Positions 43,440 through 55,239 of a stretch of DNA of 64,000 nt are shown here, one piece after another (position 1 is the first letter of the stretch; each line of letters starts with the position of its first letter). The DNA lies in assembly GCF_963678635.1 (NCBI RefSeq), contig NC_087064.1, positions 48,655,346-48,719,345 on the forward strand. The letters run 5' to 3'. Under the pieces are notes generated by a model. It did not search any database. It worked only from the letters and a program-made list of their open reading frames with translations, and was not told where the DNA came from. The stretch comes from Symsagittifera roscoffensis (Eukaryota > Xenacoelomorpha > Acoela > Convolutidae). The translations under genes were made by a program, and so were the position numbers.

Positions 43440-43840
43440 TTTTAACTCTTGATTTTTCGGGGTTTGAGACTTCGGTTTCCTGTATGCTCAGCATTTGGTA
43501 TTGTTTTGGTTTTTCTTGTACCAATCTTATGCCGATTTGAGGTAATATGTTTCTACCTATTCTATTTGTTTTTTGGTCGTCCGCTATGATGAATGGTGCC
43601 GACTATATTTTCGATCTTCCCAATTCTAAATTAATTATTAGTTTTCCTTTTAGAAAAAGATATTCACCGTTGTAACAGGCTAGGTTATGCCCCGCGTCTT
43701 CCCGGGGACCGTGTTTGAATATTGTTGATTTGTCCTTTTCTTGTAATCTTTGTGCTGTTTTCTCAATCAGAAATTACTTCGGGTTTTCCAAGTCGGCAAT
43801 GGCCAATATATCTTCCGTGTTTATCTAGTTTATCGAATGT
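43440..43840 (-). pseudogene. Family-B copy 1 protease remnant
   Basis: The minus strand reads FLIEKTAQRLQEKDKST, HNLACYNGEYLFLKGKLIIN, then APFIIADDQKTNRIGRNILP QIGIRL, typical of the body and end of a gypsy retropepsin. The catalytic Asp-Ser/Thr-Gly cannot be seen just before FLIEK (ADLENPK and a stop instead). Confidence 0.5.
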
Positions 43841-43983
43841 CCGTTTGGACCATCTTCAAATAATTCTGTGAGTTTTTACCTCGAAAGACTCAGGTACTGC
43901 CATTACTGAGGAATTATTCTGTTAGAATTCTTCCCAGCTGTTAGTAGAAGTAATTTCAGCGAACGCTGTTGCATAGTGATCTG

Positions 43984-45003
43984 TCATTTTGTTGGTTTTT
44001 CGATGTCTTCTTGTTGTTCCTCATTTTCATCTTCTAGATAGTTAACGTTTGTAGACCTACATACTTTTGGCAAAATGTCCTCTTTGCTCGCCTTGAGAGC
44101 AAATTTGAATTGGTGGGGCATGATTGTAAATGGTTTGAACCAAACTGTCTTATCATTTTTAACATTGTTTCTGTTGTGTTTTATATGAGTTTTGTTAACC
44201 CCTTGTGTTTTGTGTTCCGCCACGTCCTCTTTGCATGTACTTGTGGTTGGATGGACCAACTCGACCTCGAAGATTAACGCAATTTACTGGTTCTTGTTTC
44301 ATTGTTGCTGGTATTCCGAATGGTTTCGTTTTCAAGGTTCGGCTGTGTTTGGTTCCTTTTTCCCTGCTGATTGTACCTTCGTATGCATCTAGTGAGCTTC
44401 GTGTTTCAGCTAATAGCTCCTCCTTTTTTTTCGTTTTTCATGTGGGCTGTAAACAGATCGCGAACCCACTCGTCCTCTCTATCTCTACAATTAGCGCGCA
44501 ATGCTAGTTCTACGAGATCAAGTACAATCCGCGTGAAATTGTTCAATAATTCAATTTTTACTGTTTTCTTTGTTCTTATGTCGTTGCATCTTGTAGGTTG
44601 AGACTTGGTCTTTTCTGTTGTACTTGACGTTGGCTTTGTGCGCCTAGACTTAAAAATAAGTAGCTCCGCACTTTCGCGTCCGCCTCGTCCCACGGGAAGC
44701 TATTACATAGTACGCTTTTTTCTCGGGCCTTCTAGACTCTGTTCCGGCTCCTTTTTTCTTGAAATCATACATCTCGATTTTTCTTGTGAGCTTCTGTTTC
44801 GCCGGAAGTTTCAAGTTCTGGTGGATCTACTAATGTAGCTTTTGTTCGCAATAGGTTTCTGACCTCTATACCGTCCTTCGCGAATACCGCCATCTCTAAT
44901 ATTGCTGTCCATTTGGATTGCTCTAGAAGTGGTTCTGCTGACGCTTTCTCCCAAAACGGATTGATACTGGGAAGATTTTTGTATAGCCTGATGGCTGCGC
45001 CAT
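43984..45003 (-). pseudogene. Family-B copy 1 gag
   Basis: The minus strand starts with ATGGCGCAG at 45003 (MAQPSGYTKIF), the same start motif as the copy at 59746. In a shifted frame it continues LLEQSKWTAILEMAVFAKDG and VDPPELETSGETEAHKKN. 44406-44693 has FTRIVLDLVELALR and DEWVRDLFTAHMKNEK, a capsid-like region; 43984-44259 is a charged tail. No clear zinc knuckle is left. Heavily decayed. Confidence 0.6.
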
Positions 45004-45050
45004 GTCATACCTTTACGTTTGAGAAAATTTATTTTCGAATCCGAGCGGGT

Positions 45051-45257
45051 TGTTAAACGATAATTCTCAAGTGAATATAAGTCAAACAACTGATTTATAA
45101 ATCATTCATTGACTTCTGAGCTCTTAGCTCAGATTGTTGGTTAGGTTGTCTCGTGCAAGGTCAAATGACCAACATAAAGTTGCTTGGCACAGTGAGCCTG
45201 TAAATTTAACATAAATACTTAGCACTAGCAAAGTTTGCCAATCCTTACCGGATGACA
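45051..45257 (-). repeat. 5' LTR of family-B copy 1
   Basis: Begins TGTTAAACGATAATTC and ends TTACCGGATGACA on the plus strand (TG...CA ends). Just inside it, 45030-45050 reads TTCGAATCCGAGCGGGT, which looks like the T-loop and acceptor side of a tRNA. On the element's own strand this is the expected place of the primer-binding site, though the CCA complement is missing. Confidence 0.8.
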
Positions 45258-47689
45258 GACTTCTTGCTCAGAATAAAACGCTGCCGACGCCTTAGTTTCT
45301 CGAATTATTCCGCGCGTTAAATATCCTGAGTTAGCCAAATTTGAAGTTTTCAAACCTTTGCAACTGTACAATAAGTAATCAAATGTTTTTTCATTTAAAA
45401 AATGAGTCCCAGGCATGATTATTTATAATAATTAGATAGTTCGGTTCAAAAAACTAAACTTGGATGAATAAAAACAACCACACCGAGCACAAATGTTCCC
45501 TCACTTTCATCGAAAATCAGAACAATTATTCAGTTAGTTTTTTGAATTGCTTAAATATGTTGGGCGGTGTGGGAAGGGGGTGACACCTGTTTGAGGTCTC
45601 ATCATTTTTGATGCGGTTTAGCCCGCATGATCTTTCAACTTAAAGAATGAGTTGCTACACTGTCCGCATTTGATCAATAAGATTTTTTCCTATGCAAAAG
45701 TTAATCAAAACAAACGCTAAATGTCGGTCACCTTCTATACATGCTGCATAACTTTTGAATTTAGTGATGTAATATTTATGTCTCCTGACTGTGTCTTTGT
45801 CTATTTGTGTTGTGCCAAAACAAAAAAAATGTCCAAACTTTTTCGTGACTATTTCATATAATTATTGGCTTTTTGAAAATCACCCAAATCGCTCATCATC
45901 AATTTTGATTGTATGGTTTTTTCGGTTATAATGAATGCGCGTTTTTTTACCAGGTTTCGATTGAACGCACAGCCTGTGAACTAAATAAGTAATTCCTTAA
46001 GTATACGTGACGGTACTCATGTGGGTGGAAGATTTAAAAACCAGGTAAACGTCAAGCATTTTCTCAAAAAAAATAATGAGATAAAAAATTACAGATAAGC
46101 TGGTTGAAAAAATTATTGCACCAAAATCGAACTTTTGATCTCAAAATCCTCTTCCTTTTCTCAGGAGATCGCGTTGCCTCATTTCCATATAAAGCTCTTC
46201 TGATTTATCTAATTGTTGCGCCATGTTATCCTTAGCGTGTTAAGAAAAGTTATCAGCCAGATGAAAAATAATCGATATATTTGTGCTTAGGACCTCTGAA
46301 AACGTAATCAATTTCGTACCAACTTGGAGCGAAAATAAGATCATTTAAAACATGAGGGAAATGATTGCTTGACATTTGAGAGGAAATTCAGTTTTTAACG
46401 AGCGAGAAGCTTTTAATGGATTCGTTTTGTCGCCTGCCTGAGCATTTTAATTTCCAACCGACTGGAAGAAGAGATTACGGTTGATTGGGCTTGATTCGAC
46501 ACATGTAAATCAGACACAATTTGATTTGAAAAAAAAAAGTTTTGACCCAAACTCCAAGGTGATTTGTATAAACTTTTAATGTTTTATTTAAATTTTAGTT
46601 TGCATTCCAAAGCTGTTTAATCAATACGGCATTTAAAAATGGGCCATTTCGTTTCTATAATTTCACCTTCTTTTGTCTTTGAAAAATAAATGAAAGGCAT
46701 CATTGTTTTTTAAGTCTACTTTGTATTTTGCAGAAAAGCACTTCTTTCTTCACCATAAAACGTCATTACCATTTTTTTCTAATTAAGTCGGAATTGTTGG
46801 TAAACACAGCATCATATACATGGAAATAGTTTTTTAAATCAAATTATGATAGATGTAATCCGCACACTTACTGAAAATTTTTTTCCCAAATTTTTTAGGC
46901 TTTTTATAGATAATTTATGGGAAGAAGTTATTGAATTCAGGAAACTATATAATTTCATCAAAAAAAATATAAAAAGGGACAACCTGGGGCCCAGCGGCAT
47001 CCTGAAATCATTAGTGTTTGTATCGTAGTTTTCAACAGAATAAAACAAAATAGCTTCCTGTTACTTTTAACAGTTGATAGATGTTAACAAAGAGTTTTGA
47101 CTTTCGATTAGTTTTTTCTCCCTAAGTTCTTTCAAAAGAATTAATGTGAACTTTGTTGGCCAATGGTTCGATTTATAATAGAACAAAAGCGTTTTTAGAG
47201 CGTGGGTGATAGATTATTTTGGGTGGCTGCCTATTTTCAAAGAGATTTTGAACTCAATTTTAATCAATGGCGCAATTATAGACACCCTCTACCCTCTCTA
47301 CCCTCTCTTTCTCCCTCCACCCGCAGCTTCCTCCAAAGGTTGCCCCGAACACCCAAAGCTTTCACTTCTAATCTCAAGCAATAATCTGAAAAAAGTTCTC
47401 GAAGAGCGAGAGTAAAATCCGATTGCATATATCAAGACTTGCTACAAGCGCCCAAAAACTGAGCTTTGACACGCTTGACCAAAAAACGTGCAGTTTCTTC
47501 TGCTCCTTGTGGAGGATTGCTGATTAAGAACTACATTCAATTTGTCAGATATTGTACGTGCAAAATCGAAAAAAGCATGTACAATTCATTGGTAATGTAT
47601 TAAGATATTAATATTTTATGAACAAAAAATCCGCTGTTTTTAAAAGTTATCAATTAGAACGGATTAAAACTAACTTTTTTGGAAATTTG
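45258..47689. other. Non-coding A+T-rich stretch
   Basis: No supported gene. Short frames (46839-47048, 47202-47415) lack coding character. 45564-45595 (GGGAAGGGGGTGACACCTGT) resembles the reverse complement of 30838-30860, hinting at a shared transposon end. 47282-47325 is a pyrimidine-rich CCCTCTAC repeat. Confidence 0.5.
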
Positions 47690-48188
47690 TTTTAAAAACT
47701 TCGTCGTGAGGATCGTCGTGAGGATCTACGGAGTGCGTATTTTAGATAAAAACTGAACCGGTCGGAATGATCAGGGGAGAATACCGGAACAATCGAGGCA
47801 GAAGACCATAACAAGGACGCGGTACAAACTGAGGGGGCATATCAACTGGTAATTGATGCTAGAACTGTGCTCAAGCGGGCTTCATGCGTGAAAGCATGGA
47901 AAGATGCCCAGTGAAAGGGGCCACCTGAAAATTTTGACGGAAAGTAGGACACTATGAGCGTATCTGCAGTGGAAAATGTGGATGACAATGAGAAGGTAGA
48001 GCAGTAGGGGTGATACCGGAGCAGGGGATCAAAGATTTGATGATCCGGGGGAGTTAGAGGACCAAATTTCCCAGCACAGCAGTTCGATTGGTTGGGTTAA
48101 CACAACTGAGACAATTGCACAGTCGAGGGATTCGGACAGCTCAGGGGATTATTTGGTCATCACATTTGGGTTCAAGTGATGTACCAAA
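47690..48188 (+). pseudogene. Family-B copy 2 gag end with decayed zinc knuckle
   Basis: Broken frames with gypsy nucleocapsid traces: CPVKGAT near 47908 and GHYERICSGKCG at about 47950-47985, compatible with a ruined CCHC knuckle. Stops are frequent. It leads directly into the protease frame. Confidence 0.4.
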
Positions 48189-48509
48189 GTGAAGGTCGCC
48201 ATGGTCTCAACGCCGATTGGTATTCGTGGGAAGGCCGCTCGAGTCTGGATAGACAATGGATCGCCAATAACTATATTCACCGTCGGAGAATTGAAGAAGA
48301 CACTGGGAGCGTCAAATATGAAGCTAGAGGCATTCGCGGGTGACTACAACGAACTTCGAGACTACGGGAACCACGCACTGAAGCTGGTGGGAATGAGGCA
48401 GCTCTTACTGGAATCCAACGGGTGGAAGGTCAATGCGAGGATAAAAGGCATCGGAGGTAACCGACTGTCTACATTTGAACGAGATTTGATGGCTAATCTG
48501 GGGCTCTAG
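48189..48509 (+). CDS. Family-B copy 2 aspartic protease
   Basis: 106 open codons with STPIGIRGKAARVWIDNGSP and ITIFTVGELKKTLG. The catalytic triplet is Asp-Asn-Gly rather than the usual Asp-Ser/Thr-Gly. RDYGNHALKLVGMRQLLL and GIGGNRLSTFERDLMANLGL follow, the latter being the end of the protease fold. RT starts in the next frame. Confidence 0.65.
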   Translation: MKVAMVSTPIGIRGKAARVWIDNGSPITIFTVGELKKTLGASNMKLEAFAGDYNELRDYGNHALKLVGMRQLLLESNGWKVNARIKGIGGNRLSTFERDLMANLGL

Positions 48510-48821
48510 CTGATTCAGAAACCAAGGGATCCCTTCATGATCATCAAGAAGGAATCCAGAGACGACCGAGAGCAAGCGGCATTGTTGGATTTGCGGCTTG
48601 AAAAATTTAAAGGCAATTTTTAAAACTATTTTCTGGGTTAGGGAAAATCAGGAACTAGAAGGGACCGGCGGAAGTTTTTGCGAATCTATCACCGGTACAA
48701 CAAAAGGGTCAAAGAGTGCCAATAACGCTGCAAGATAAACTAGATTGCGAAATAAACATACTGCTAAAAAGAAGGGCACATCGAACAGTTAGAAGACTGT
48801 TCTGATAAATGTTTCGCCTCA
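48510..48821 (+). pseudogene. Family-B copy 2 RT, N-terminal part before the LINE
   Basis: Frames with several indels give the approach to RT: a stretch near 48720-48780 compatible with a pre-RT linker, then EGHIEQLEDCSDKCF in pieces. This corresponds to EGHIIKVEKCGEDCF at 61390-61440 in copy 3. Exactly after the codons for CFAS the sequence changes to the 3' end of a LINE, so the LINE inserted in the RT coding region. Confidence 0.55.
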
Positions 48822-48938
48822 GTAATAAGTTCCTCCCATCTGCACCCCAGCTGGTCAAGGCCAGGGGCAATGGTTCTGACTTTATCAAATCATTAGAACT
48901 GATTCAAACGAAATGAAAGTCACCAGCGGGAACCCGTT

Positions 48939-51900
48939 CTACCTTTCCGAGGTAGCAGTGGTGGTCATGACGCTACAATCTGCACAATTTTGCCTATTGA
49001 TTGTACGCACCGGGACAACGCCAACATGACTTGGCGGCTTGGGCATTGGCCTCGCTTTGACCCAGGAGTATTGATGCTTCACATAACAGTGATTGATCAT
49101 TGACTTTCTAACCGAGCACCGGTAGGAGCAGAGCGGACACTTTAGCACCTCATCACCTGTGCTAGTGTCTTGGTTTGATGCGAAGGGTTGCCGACTCAGT
49201 TGCGGTGCTGAGACGGTCGATTCTGATGCGCTGATCAGTTTCACATGCGGGTGACAGTTTTGCATGTGCTTTGTCCAACCACTGACATAGACATAAGTCT
49301 TGTTACAGTCGGACAGAGGGCAGTCGAATTTACCCTTTTTGGACCCCCCGTCGCTGGGCTGCTGGGGGATCTCTGCAGTTCTTTCAATTCCTTTAGTTAC
49401 AGTTCCCTCAGTTCCTTTAGTTACAGTTCCCTCAGTTCCTTTAGTTACAGTTCTTTCATTTCCCTTAGTTTCAATTTCACTTTCACTACTAGCGGAGGTC
49501 TGGACCGAGGGTGAATGATTGTCTCTTAGATGCCTGTACATCTCTTTTTTGCTATGAAACATTCTACCACAGTTTTCATTAGCACATTGAACTGTTTGCG
49601 ACCTCTTGCCGATAGCATTTGCTTTAAAATCCCCACCTTCTGTGAACTTAAGTTTGGTTGTCGGATTATGTAACCAGTTATCCTGGTCGCACTTGGTCTT
49701 GAGCCCATGGTTGTCAAGATCAGCCCTGAGCTGCCTAACCCAATCTTTTTGCCAAACTTTAGCACCTTCAAGTAGTTCATTCAAGCTATCGGCCCCGATG
49801 TTTTTAAAGGAAGCATACAGTTGTACCCTTCTCCTGCATAGTTGGTGAGCGACTGGCGTTGTTTTTACTTTTTCATTCAATTCCTTTAGTTTCATTTCAT
49901 TTCTGGTTTCTAGCCTGAGACACATTCTTTGTATGACCGCTTCTAATCTACCAAGATCGGTGCATCTGATGACAAGGGTCTCTAAGCCGTATAGCAGGAC
50001 AGGCTTTAGGAATGTCTCGATGAGGAGACCCTTGTTCCTTAGTGTCAGCCTTTTAGACACCAAGGCCGGTCTAAGACGTAACATTGCTATTCTTGTCTTA
50101 GAAATGCGAGCGCTGATAGCCTTGTCAGCGCTCCCATCAGATGCTATGATGCTGCCGAGGTACTCAAAGTGATTAACCTGTTCTACCTGTTCACTGAGTA
50201 CATTGATAGGGACATTAGTATTGTCTTTGGTGTTAATTACAATACTTTTAGTTTTCTCGACAGAGATTTCTAATTGAGCCAATCCAAAAGTTTTTGCCAT
50301 CTCATTCAGCGACTTGGTAGCATTTGCCTGGTTATCAGAGATCAAAGCCAGATCATCAGCGTATGCAAAGTTTCTTTTCTCCCCACTGGTCTTACTTAGG
50401 AGGAAGTCAAAAAGGATGATAAACAACAGTGGGCCTAAAACGCACCCTTGCCTCACCCCTCGGTTCACTACAAAGGTGTTATCCTTATCAAGCTTGCCGA
50501 TGGGTTTCGTGTGGAGCGCTTCAATCAAACTGATGATATCTCCTGGGATTCCAAAATCCCTTAGGGCAATAAACAGCACTTCCCTATCAATTGAGTCAAA
50601 AGCCTTCTTCAGGTCGATGAAAGTCATACAAAGAGGTTGCTGGTTCTCAATCCTTCTTTGCAGCAAACATCTAATTGCCAAGATAGCTTGGCCCGTTGAC
50701 CTGTGGCTTCGGAACCCAAATTGATAAGGTGAGATCTTGGGCAGCTGCTTATTCACCCTATTTGCAATCACCTTTGCGAACACTTTGCCAACTTGGTCAA
50801 GAAGGAAGATGCTCCGGTAATTGTTCGGTTCTGCTCTGCTTCTTTTCTTGAACAGATTGAGTACTACTGCGTCCCTCCAAATTTGGGGAACTTTCCCCGG
50901 ATCAAGCCAGATATCAGTGAAAATTCTTGTGAGAGGCTTGAGAATTATCTTCTCGAGCAACTTAAGAAGGTCACTGGTGATCTGACTCTCACCGGGAGCC
51001 TTACCCGTGTTAATTTCTCTCAAGGCTTGCAGTACTTCTGCACCTTTAGGAGGTCCACTATCCGCACCTGGAAGTGACCTTTCAACAAACTTTTCACCCG
51101 CCGGTCTGTTCGTAAACAGATTCTCATAATGCCTTTGAAACTTCACATTACTGACTTCACCTTTGCTCCTCCTCTCCAACCAACTCAGGCGAACACTCCA
51201 AAGAGTCTCTTTCAACACCTTAAACGCTTCACGCGTTTGTCCGAGGACGTGCTTGTCTTGAAACCCTTCCAGACTACTCTCTAACATCTCATTTTGGGCA
51301 AACTTCCTCAACTTGTTGCACTTCAAGTTTAGCCTTTTTCTTGCAGCAATCAATTCGTCAGTTCTGTTGTTTAGAACCTGACGATGTACACTTCTCCTTT
51401 CTTTAAATACCAAACGTTGTTCAGTATTTAAATACTCAAAGAATGTACCCTCTTTTTCTTCAGGTTCCGGAACCGGTAACCTGGCATGGACATTGCACAC
51501 CAACTCCTTAAGAGTTCTATTGAAGCTCTCAATGGAGTCAGTGTGGGACAAGCGGTTATCTGATGTTAGGAACGAGCGACCTTGGGCAGATTTCAGACAG
51601 GTATTGATTTTGGACCGTAGTCCAGGAGACTTCCTTTTTAAGCTTTTTCTGAGAAAACTTTCACCGTCAAACGCCTTTTTGCCTGGTTTTTTCGGGGGTA
51701 AGACCACGCCTACAAGTTTAGCATGATCTGAGGGATGCTCGGTACTACCTCCCCAGCTGGCTCTCATATCTCTCCAGACCGTGTTCCGATCGGACAAGAT
51801 ATAATCGATGACAGCACCTGAGCCTCTGGGGTGACGCCACGTTATTAGCCTACTTAAAGATTTCTTGAATAACGTGTTCACGATTTTTAAATCGTGTGTC

Positions 51901-52529
51901 GAACAAAACTCAAGCAGTTTCTCACCGTTTGAGTTTGTTTCTTGATCGGCAGACCAGGCACCAGCTAGTGGTCTCATTTCGGTCAGTTGCTCCTTACTGA
52001 TTCTCGCATTCAAATCACCAAATATCAGAGTATGAGATCCAACTTTACGGCTGGGGATGCCGTCTTTCATTACTCTGAAGAGATCAGCGTAGAAGCAATC
52101 AACCCGCATTTCACCTTTCTCATCATCAGGGTTAGTGGGACTGTAAGAAACGACTATTTTAAACGTTTCACTATTGATGCGACTACTCAACGAGGCTACC
52201 ATAACTCGGTCACTTTGGCACCTATGCCTGGTTAGTTTCAGTTTCAACGAATTGAAAATGAGAGCAACCCCGTTTCAACCTTTCCTCTCGGGGTCGCTCG
52301 CGCACACAATATTGTAGTTTCTACCAAGATCAGAGACTCCGTCGCTATTTAAGCGGGTCTCGCATAAACCCAGGGCATCAAAAAGCCGCTCAAGCATCAG
52401 CTGCTCTAACTCTCCTCCTTCCAACCCCCTTAGGGTCCTACAATTCCAATGTCCAAACTTCCACGGTTGCTGCCTAACCAAAACATTGTCTCGGGCCGGT
52501 CGTTCCTGTTTCCGATTGGTTTCTCTCAT
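48939..52529 (-). pseudogene. LINE ORF: AP endonuclease, reverse transcriptase, three C2H2 zinc fingers
   Basis: From ATG at 52529 the frame encodes the start of an AP-type endonuclease (KFGHWNCRTLRG, LGLCETRLN). It meets TGA at 52275-52277 and continues in the same frame for about 1110 codons. Further endonuclease motifs are IFGDLNARI, VIDYILSD and HPSDHAKL. The RT has RSTGQAILAIR, FIDLKKAFDSIDREVLF, NRGVRQGCVLGPLLFIILFD, FAYADDLALISDN and HFEYLGSIIASDG. No RNase H is visible. The C-terminus has three C2H2 fingers at about residues 886, 974 and 1034 after the TTG at 52247 (CANENCGRMFHSKKEMYRH, CPLSDCNKTYVYVSGWTKH, CPLCSYRCSVRKSMINH). Between fingers one and two lies a TVTKGTEG repeat. One stop is the only break, so the insertion is young. 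Clade not assigned. Confidence 0.9.
49376..49475 (-). repeat. 24-bp tandem repeat inside the LINE ORF
   Basis: AGTTCCTTTAGTTACAGTTC-type units of 24 bp occur about four times on the plus strand. They encode TVTKGTEG repeats between the first and second zinc fingers, and the length keeps the frame. Confidence 0.8.
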
Positions 52530-52779
52530 TGGTTTGAATGTAGGTAGGATTTTTACAGGTATGGCTTACTGGACCGTATTACCCAACCTCTGTTATTACA
52601 CCGAGGAGGCGTTAAGCAAAATTCCTCGCGGAAAGTCGCCTGCAGTTTAGTGTTGATACCAATGGTAGATGTATCACACCGACTCTCGCCGAGGTGAGAT
52701 CGCTGATTACCGCAGATTGCCTGCGAACGACTCAATCCTAACGCGGGGAGGCACTGCATATGAGAGTCAACGTAGACAC

Positions 52780-53760
52780 AATTATCAAATGACGAATATA
52801 GAAGAACTTATGGGCAAACGATCAATAAAAAGCGACCAGGGGTAATAGTTATTTCGATTATGGAGTTTATATACGGACACACATCTCCAATCACATGGCG
52901 CAGAAACAAGTGCGAAGGGTAGTTTTTTGCCAGCAGGGGGAAATTAACGGATAGATACCGCTTTAAAGCGAGATTTTACGGGCTAAAGACGATGCCCGCC
53001 GAGTTTCAATAAGCAATGGATTGCATCTTTTCCGAATTCCAGCAGGCACGCGCGTTTAAAGACGTCTTCTGCTTGTCGTCAATGGTACTGAAGTGGATCA
53101 CATCGGAACTTTTGATAAAATTTTGAATAAGCTGGATAAAAAGAAGAGGTTGTTGAAACTAACAAAAGGCCAAATTTCGAAGAAAAAAAAAGCGAATTAT
53201 TGGGGCACAGAATTATTTCGACTGGAGTAACACCCTTGAATTGGAAAACGAAAACGAACCCATTGAATTGTTATAACCGCACCACACGCCATCCAAAATG
53301 AAATCATTTACGAGCTCTTTTTACAGCCTGCACAAATATTTACCTGCGCTTGCAGAAACGTCCGCCCCCTTCGGCCGCTTTCAAGCTAAAGCAATGATTA
53401 AATCTGGACAGCAGAAGGCCGAGTGTCATTCGCAAACTTGAGAAAACAAGTCGCAACAATTGTTGAACTCAGACATTTGGATATCTACAAGGACATCTGA
53501 ATACTGTGCGACGCAAGCCATAAGGGCCTAGGGGTAATAGGGGCTCAAGGGTTGGAGGTCAGTTTCGTTCGCTGTAAGGTAATTGAACGAGCACGAAAAT
53601 AGTCTACAAACACATTAGAAATGTTAACAGTTGTGTGGAGGGCAGAATGTGTTCGCAATTACGTTCTAGGTTGGAAATTTTACGTAACAACGGATCACAA
53701 ATCGATTGTGTCACTCCTGAATGGTATCACTCAGAAACACAAACTAATCACAAGGTGAGC
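52780..53760 (+). pseudogene. Family-B copy 2 RT and RNase H, after the LINE
   Basis: Gypsy pol resumes at NYQMTNIEELMGKRSIKS and continues with FYGLKTMPAEFQ, AMDCIFSEFQQARAF, KLDKKK and RIISTGVTPLNWKTK. RNase H follows (CATQAIRA region, TLEMLTVVWRAECVRNYVL, FYVTTDHKSIVSLLNGI near 53690). Stops and shifts are frequent and the YxDD box is damaged (KDVFCLSSMV in its place). No integrase is recognised beyond 53760. Confidence 0.65.
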
Positions 53761-55239
53761 ACAAGGTGGTATCACAAGGTGAGCACAAACTAATGGCGAA
53801 AATCCGAATAAGAAAGCTACACCAATTAGTACATATGATAGCACGTTTATAATCGCAAAAATAAAATCAATACGTAGAGCCCTTGGGTTTAAAATTTCCA
53901 GAACTTCTATGGGGCCGATAATTGAAAAAAATAACACGCCTACTTATCAAAATGCAGTATGGAGGGCGTCGTATCATGCGCTCTAGATTTGACCAGTCAG
54001 ATGCCAGACATTTGCATACACCGAAAGTCAAGCGAATCGAACGCAAATTTAGTCGGAGCTAATATTCCTTTAGAAGAAAGTTATACGGAACCAGAAAATT
54101 GAAAAATGATATTTCTAGAAAAATATATCGTTGCTTTAGAAAAATGGAAAAATTTTACAAAAAAGCAAGACCAGTTGAATTCGTAGTGATTATGAAACAG
54201 AGGAGATAAGAACAAGATCAACTTTGGAGGCAATTAAAAGAGTACCTATGAGCATAAGGGCGAATACCATTTTGGTCGTTATCCTCGGCGTTTAAAGGGG
54301 AATCAAACCCCCCTCTCGAGGAAATCGTAACCAGTTATAAATGAGTATTTTAAAAAGTGTCACATAACAAAAAAACGGAAAAATTTTTCCAGCATAGATG
54401 AAGAAAATTTCGTTTTACCATTAATGACAACAAAAATGGCAATATTTCACTAGCCTGTAAAAGCAAGCTGATTTTTAGCTAAGACAACGAAACACGAAAC
54501 GGGCTCCACTTTGGCCTTTTCCCTTATTTGTGCAGATTGTACCAAGTCTTGTTATAACAAGACGATCCGATTCAGCATCATTTTTCTAAATTAATCTAAC
54601 TATGATAACCAAGTAATTAAGATCTTTTTACAAAAGGACTTCACAGCCCTGAAGAAAAGTGGAAAGTTTAGTCTCTCTTCATTTCCGATCCCACAAAGCT
54701 GAAAATTTTTTGCTCAAGGCCTTTGTACAAAACCGGGAAAACATTTAAATAGCAGAATTAAGAATAAAAAGATTTGATTGTTTTTGGGTAGGGGAATGCA
54801 AAACGGCTTGTAGGAAAAAAAACTATGAAACGGATACTTGTATTAAAATTGCCCTAAAAAAGAAAACGATTTTGATGAAACCAGATAAGTCAGCGCCTTG
54901 CCAGCGCTCAATCGGTATATTCATTCAATGATTACAATAATCATAATCATTCACGCTGATGGAAGCAATAAAAATATCAAACAGGCAGAAAATGTTTGTC
55001 TATTACGGAGATAACGTGGTTTGAAATTCAGAACAACTCATTTCAGGCCTAAGAATTTAAAATTTCTTAGAATTTGCCATTTAAAACTTGAATTGACTGA
55101 AACTTCAACTTAGATGGATTTTTTGCCACAGAAATTGAGGTGCCATGGATAAGTTGGATTTTTGAAAATGTGCGATCTTGGTGCTTGTTTTCAAGTTAAC
55201 CCTAAACTTTTTATTGTTTGCAATAGCTCATCAGTCTGT
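53761..55239. other. Non-coding A+T-rich stretch
   Basis: A short duplicated phrase (AAGGTGAGCACAA) at 53753-53788, then no recognisable gene or element. Parts of 53940-54300 may be unrecognisable gypsy remains. Confidence 0.45.

Larger units (their letters stand above)
38663..45257 (-). mobile_element. Gypsy family-B LTR retrotransposon, copy 1 (decayed, with both LTRs)
   Basis: Direct repeats of about 206 bp (38663-38868 and 45051-45257) flank minus-strand gag, protease, RT, RNase H and integrase remnants in the gypsy order, about 6.6 kb in all. The coding parts carry many stops and frame changes. Plus-strand frames inside are shadows. I saw no convincing target-site duplication. Confidence 0.85.
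48822..52780 (-). mobile_element. Nearly full-length endonuclease-type LINE (inserted in gypsy copy 2)
   Basis: The minus-strand element has about 250 bp of upstream leader (52530-52780), one ORF (48939-52529, one stop) and a 117-bp 3' end. The 3' border at about 48822 is supported by an independent copy with the same end (GTAATAAGTTCCTCCCATCT at 55239). No poly-A or obvious tail is present. On the right, gypsy sequence resumes near 52780 (YQMTNIEELMGK). The expected gypsy sequence is short by tens of codons, so the insertion came with, or was followed by, a target deletion. Confidence 0.8.

Noticed and set aside
49376-49475. CRISPR-like or satellite array on the plus strand
   Set aside because: It is an in-frame coding repeat inside the LINE ORF.
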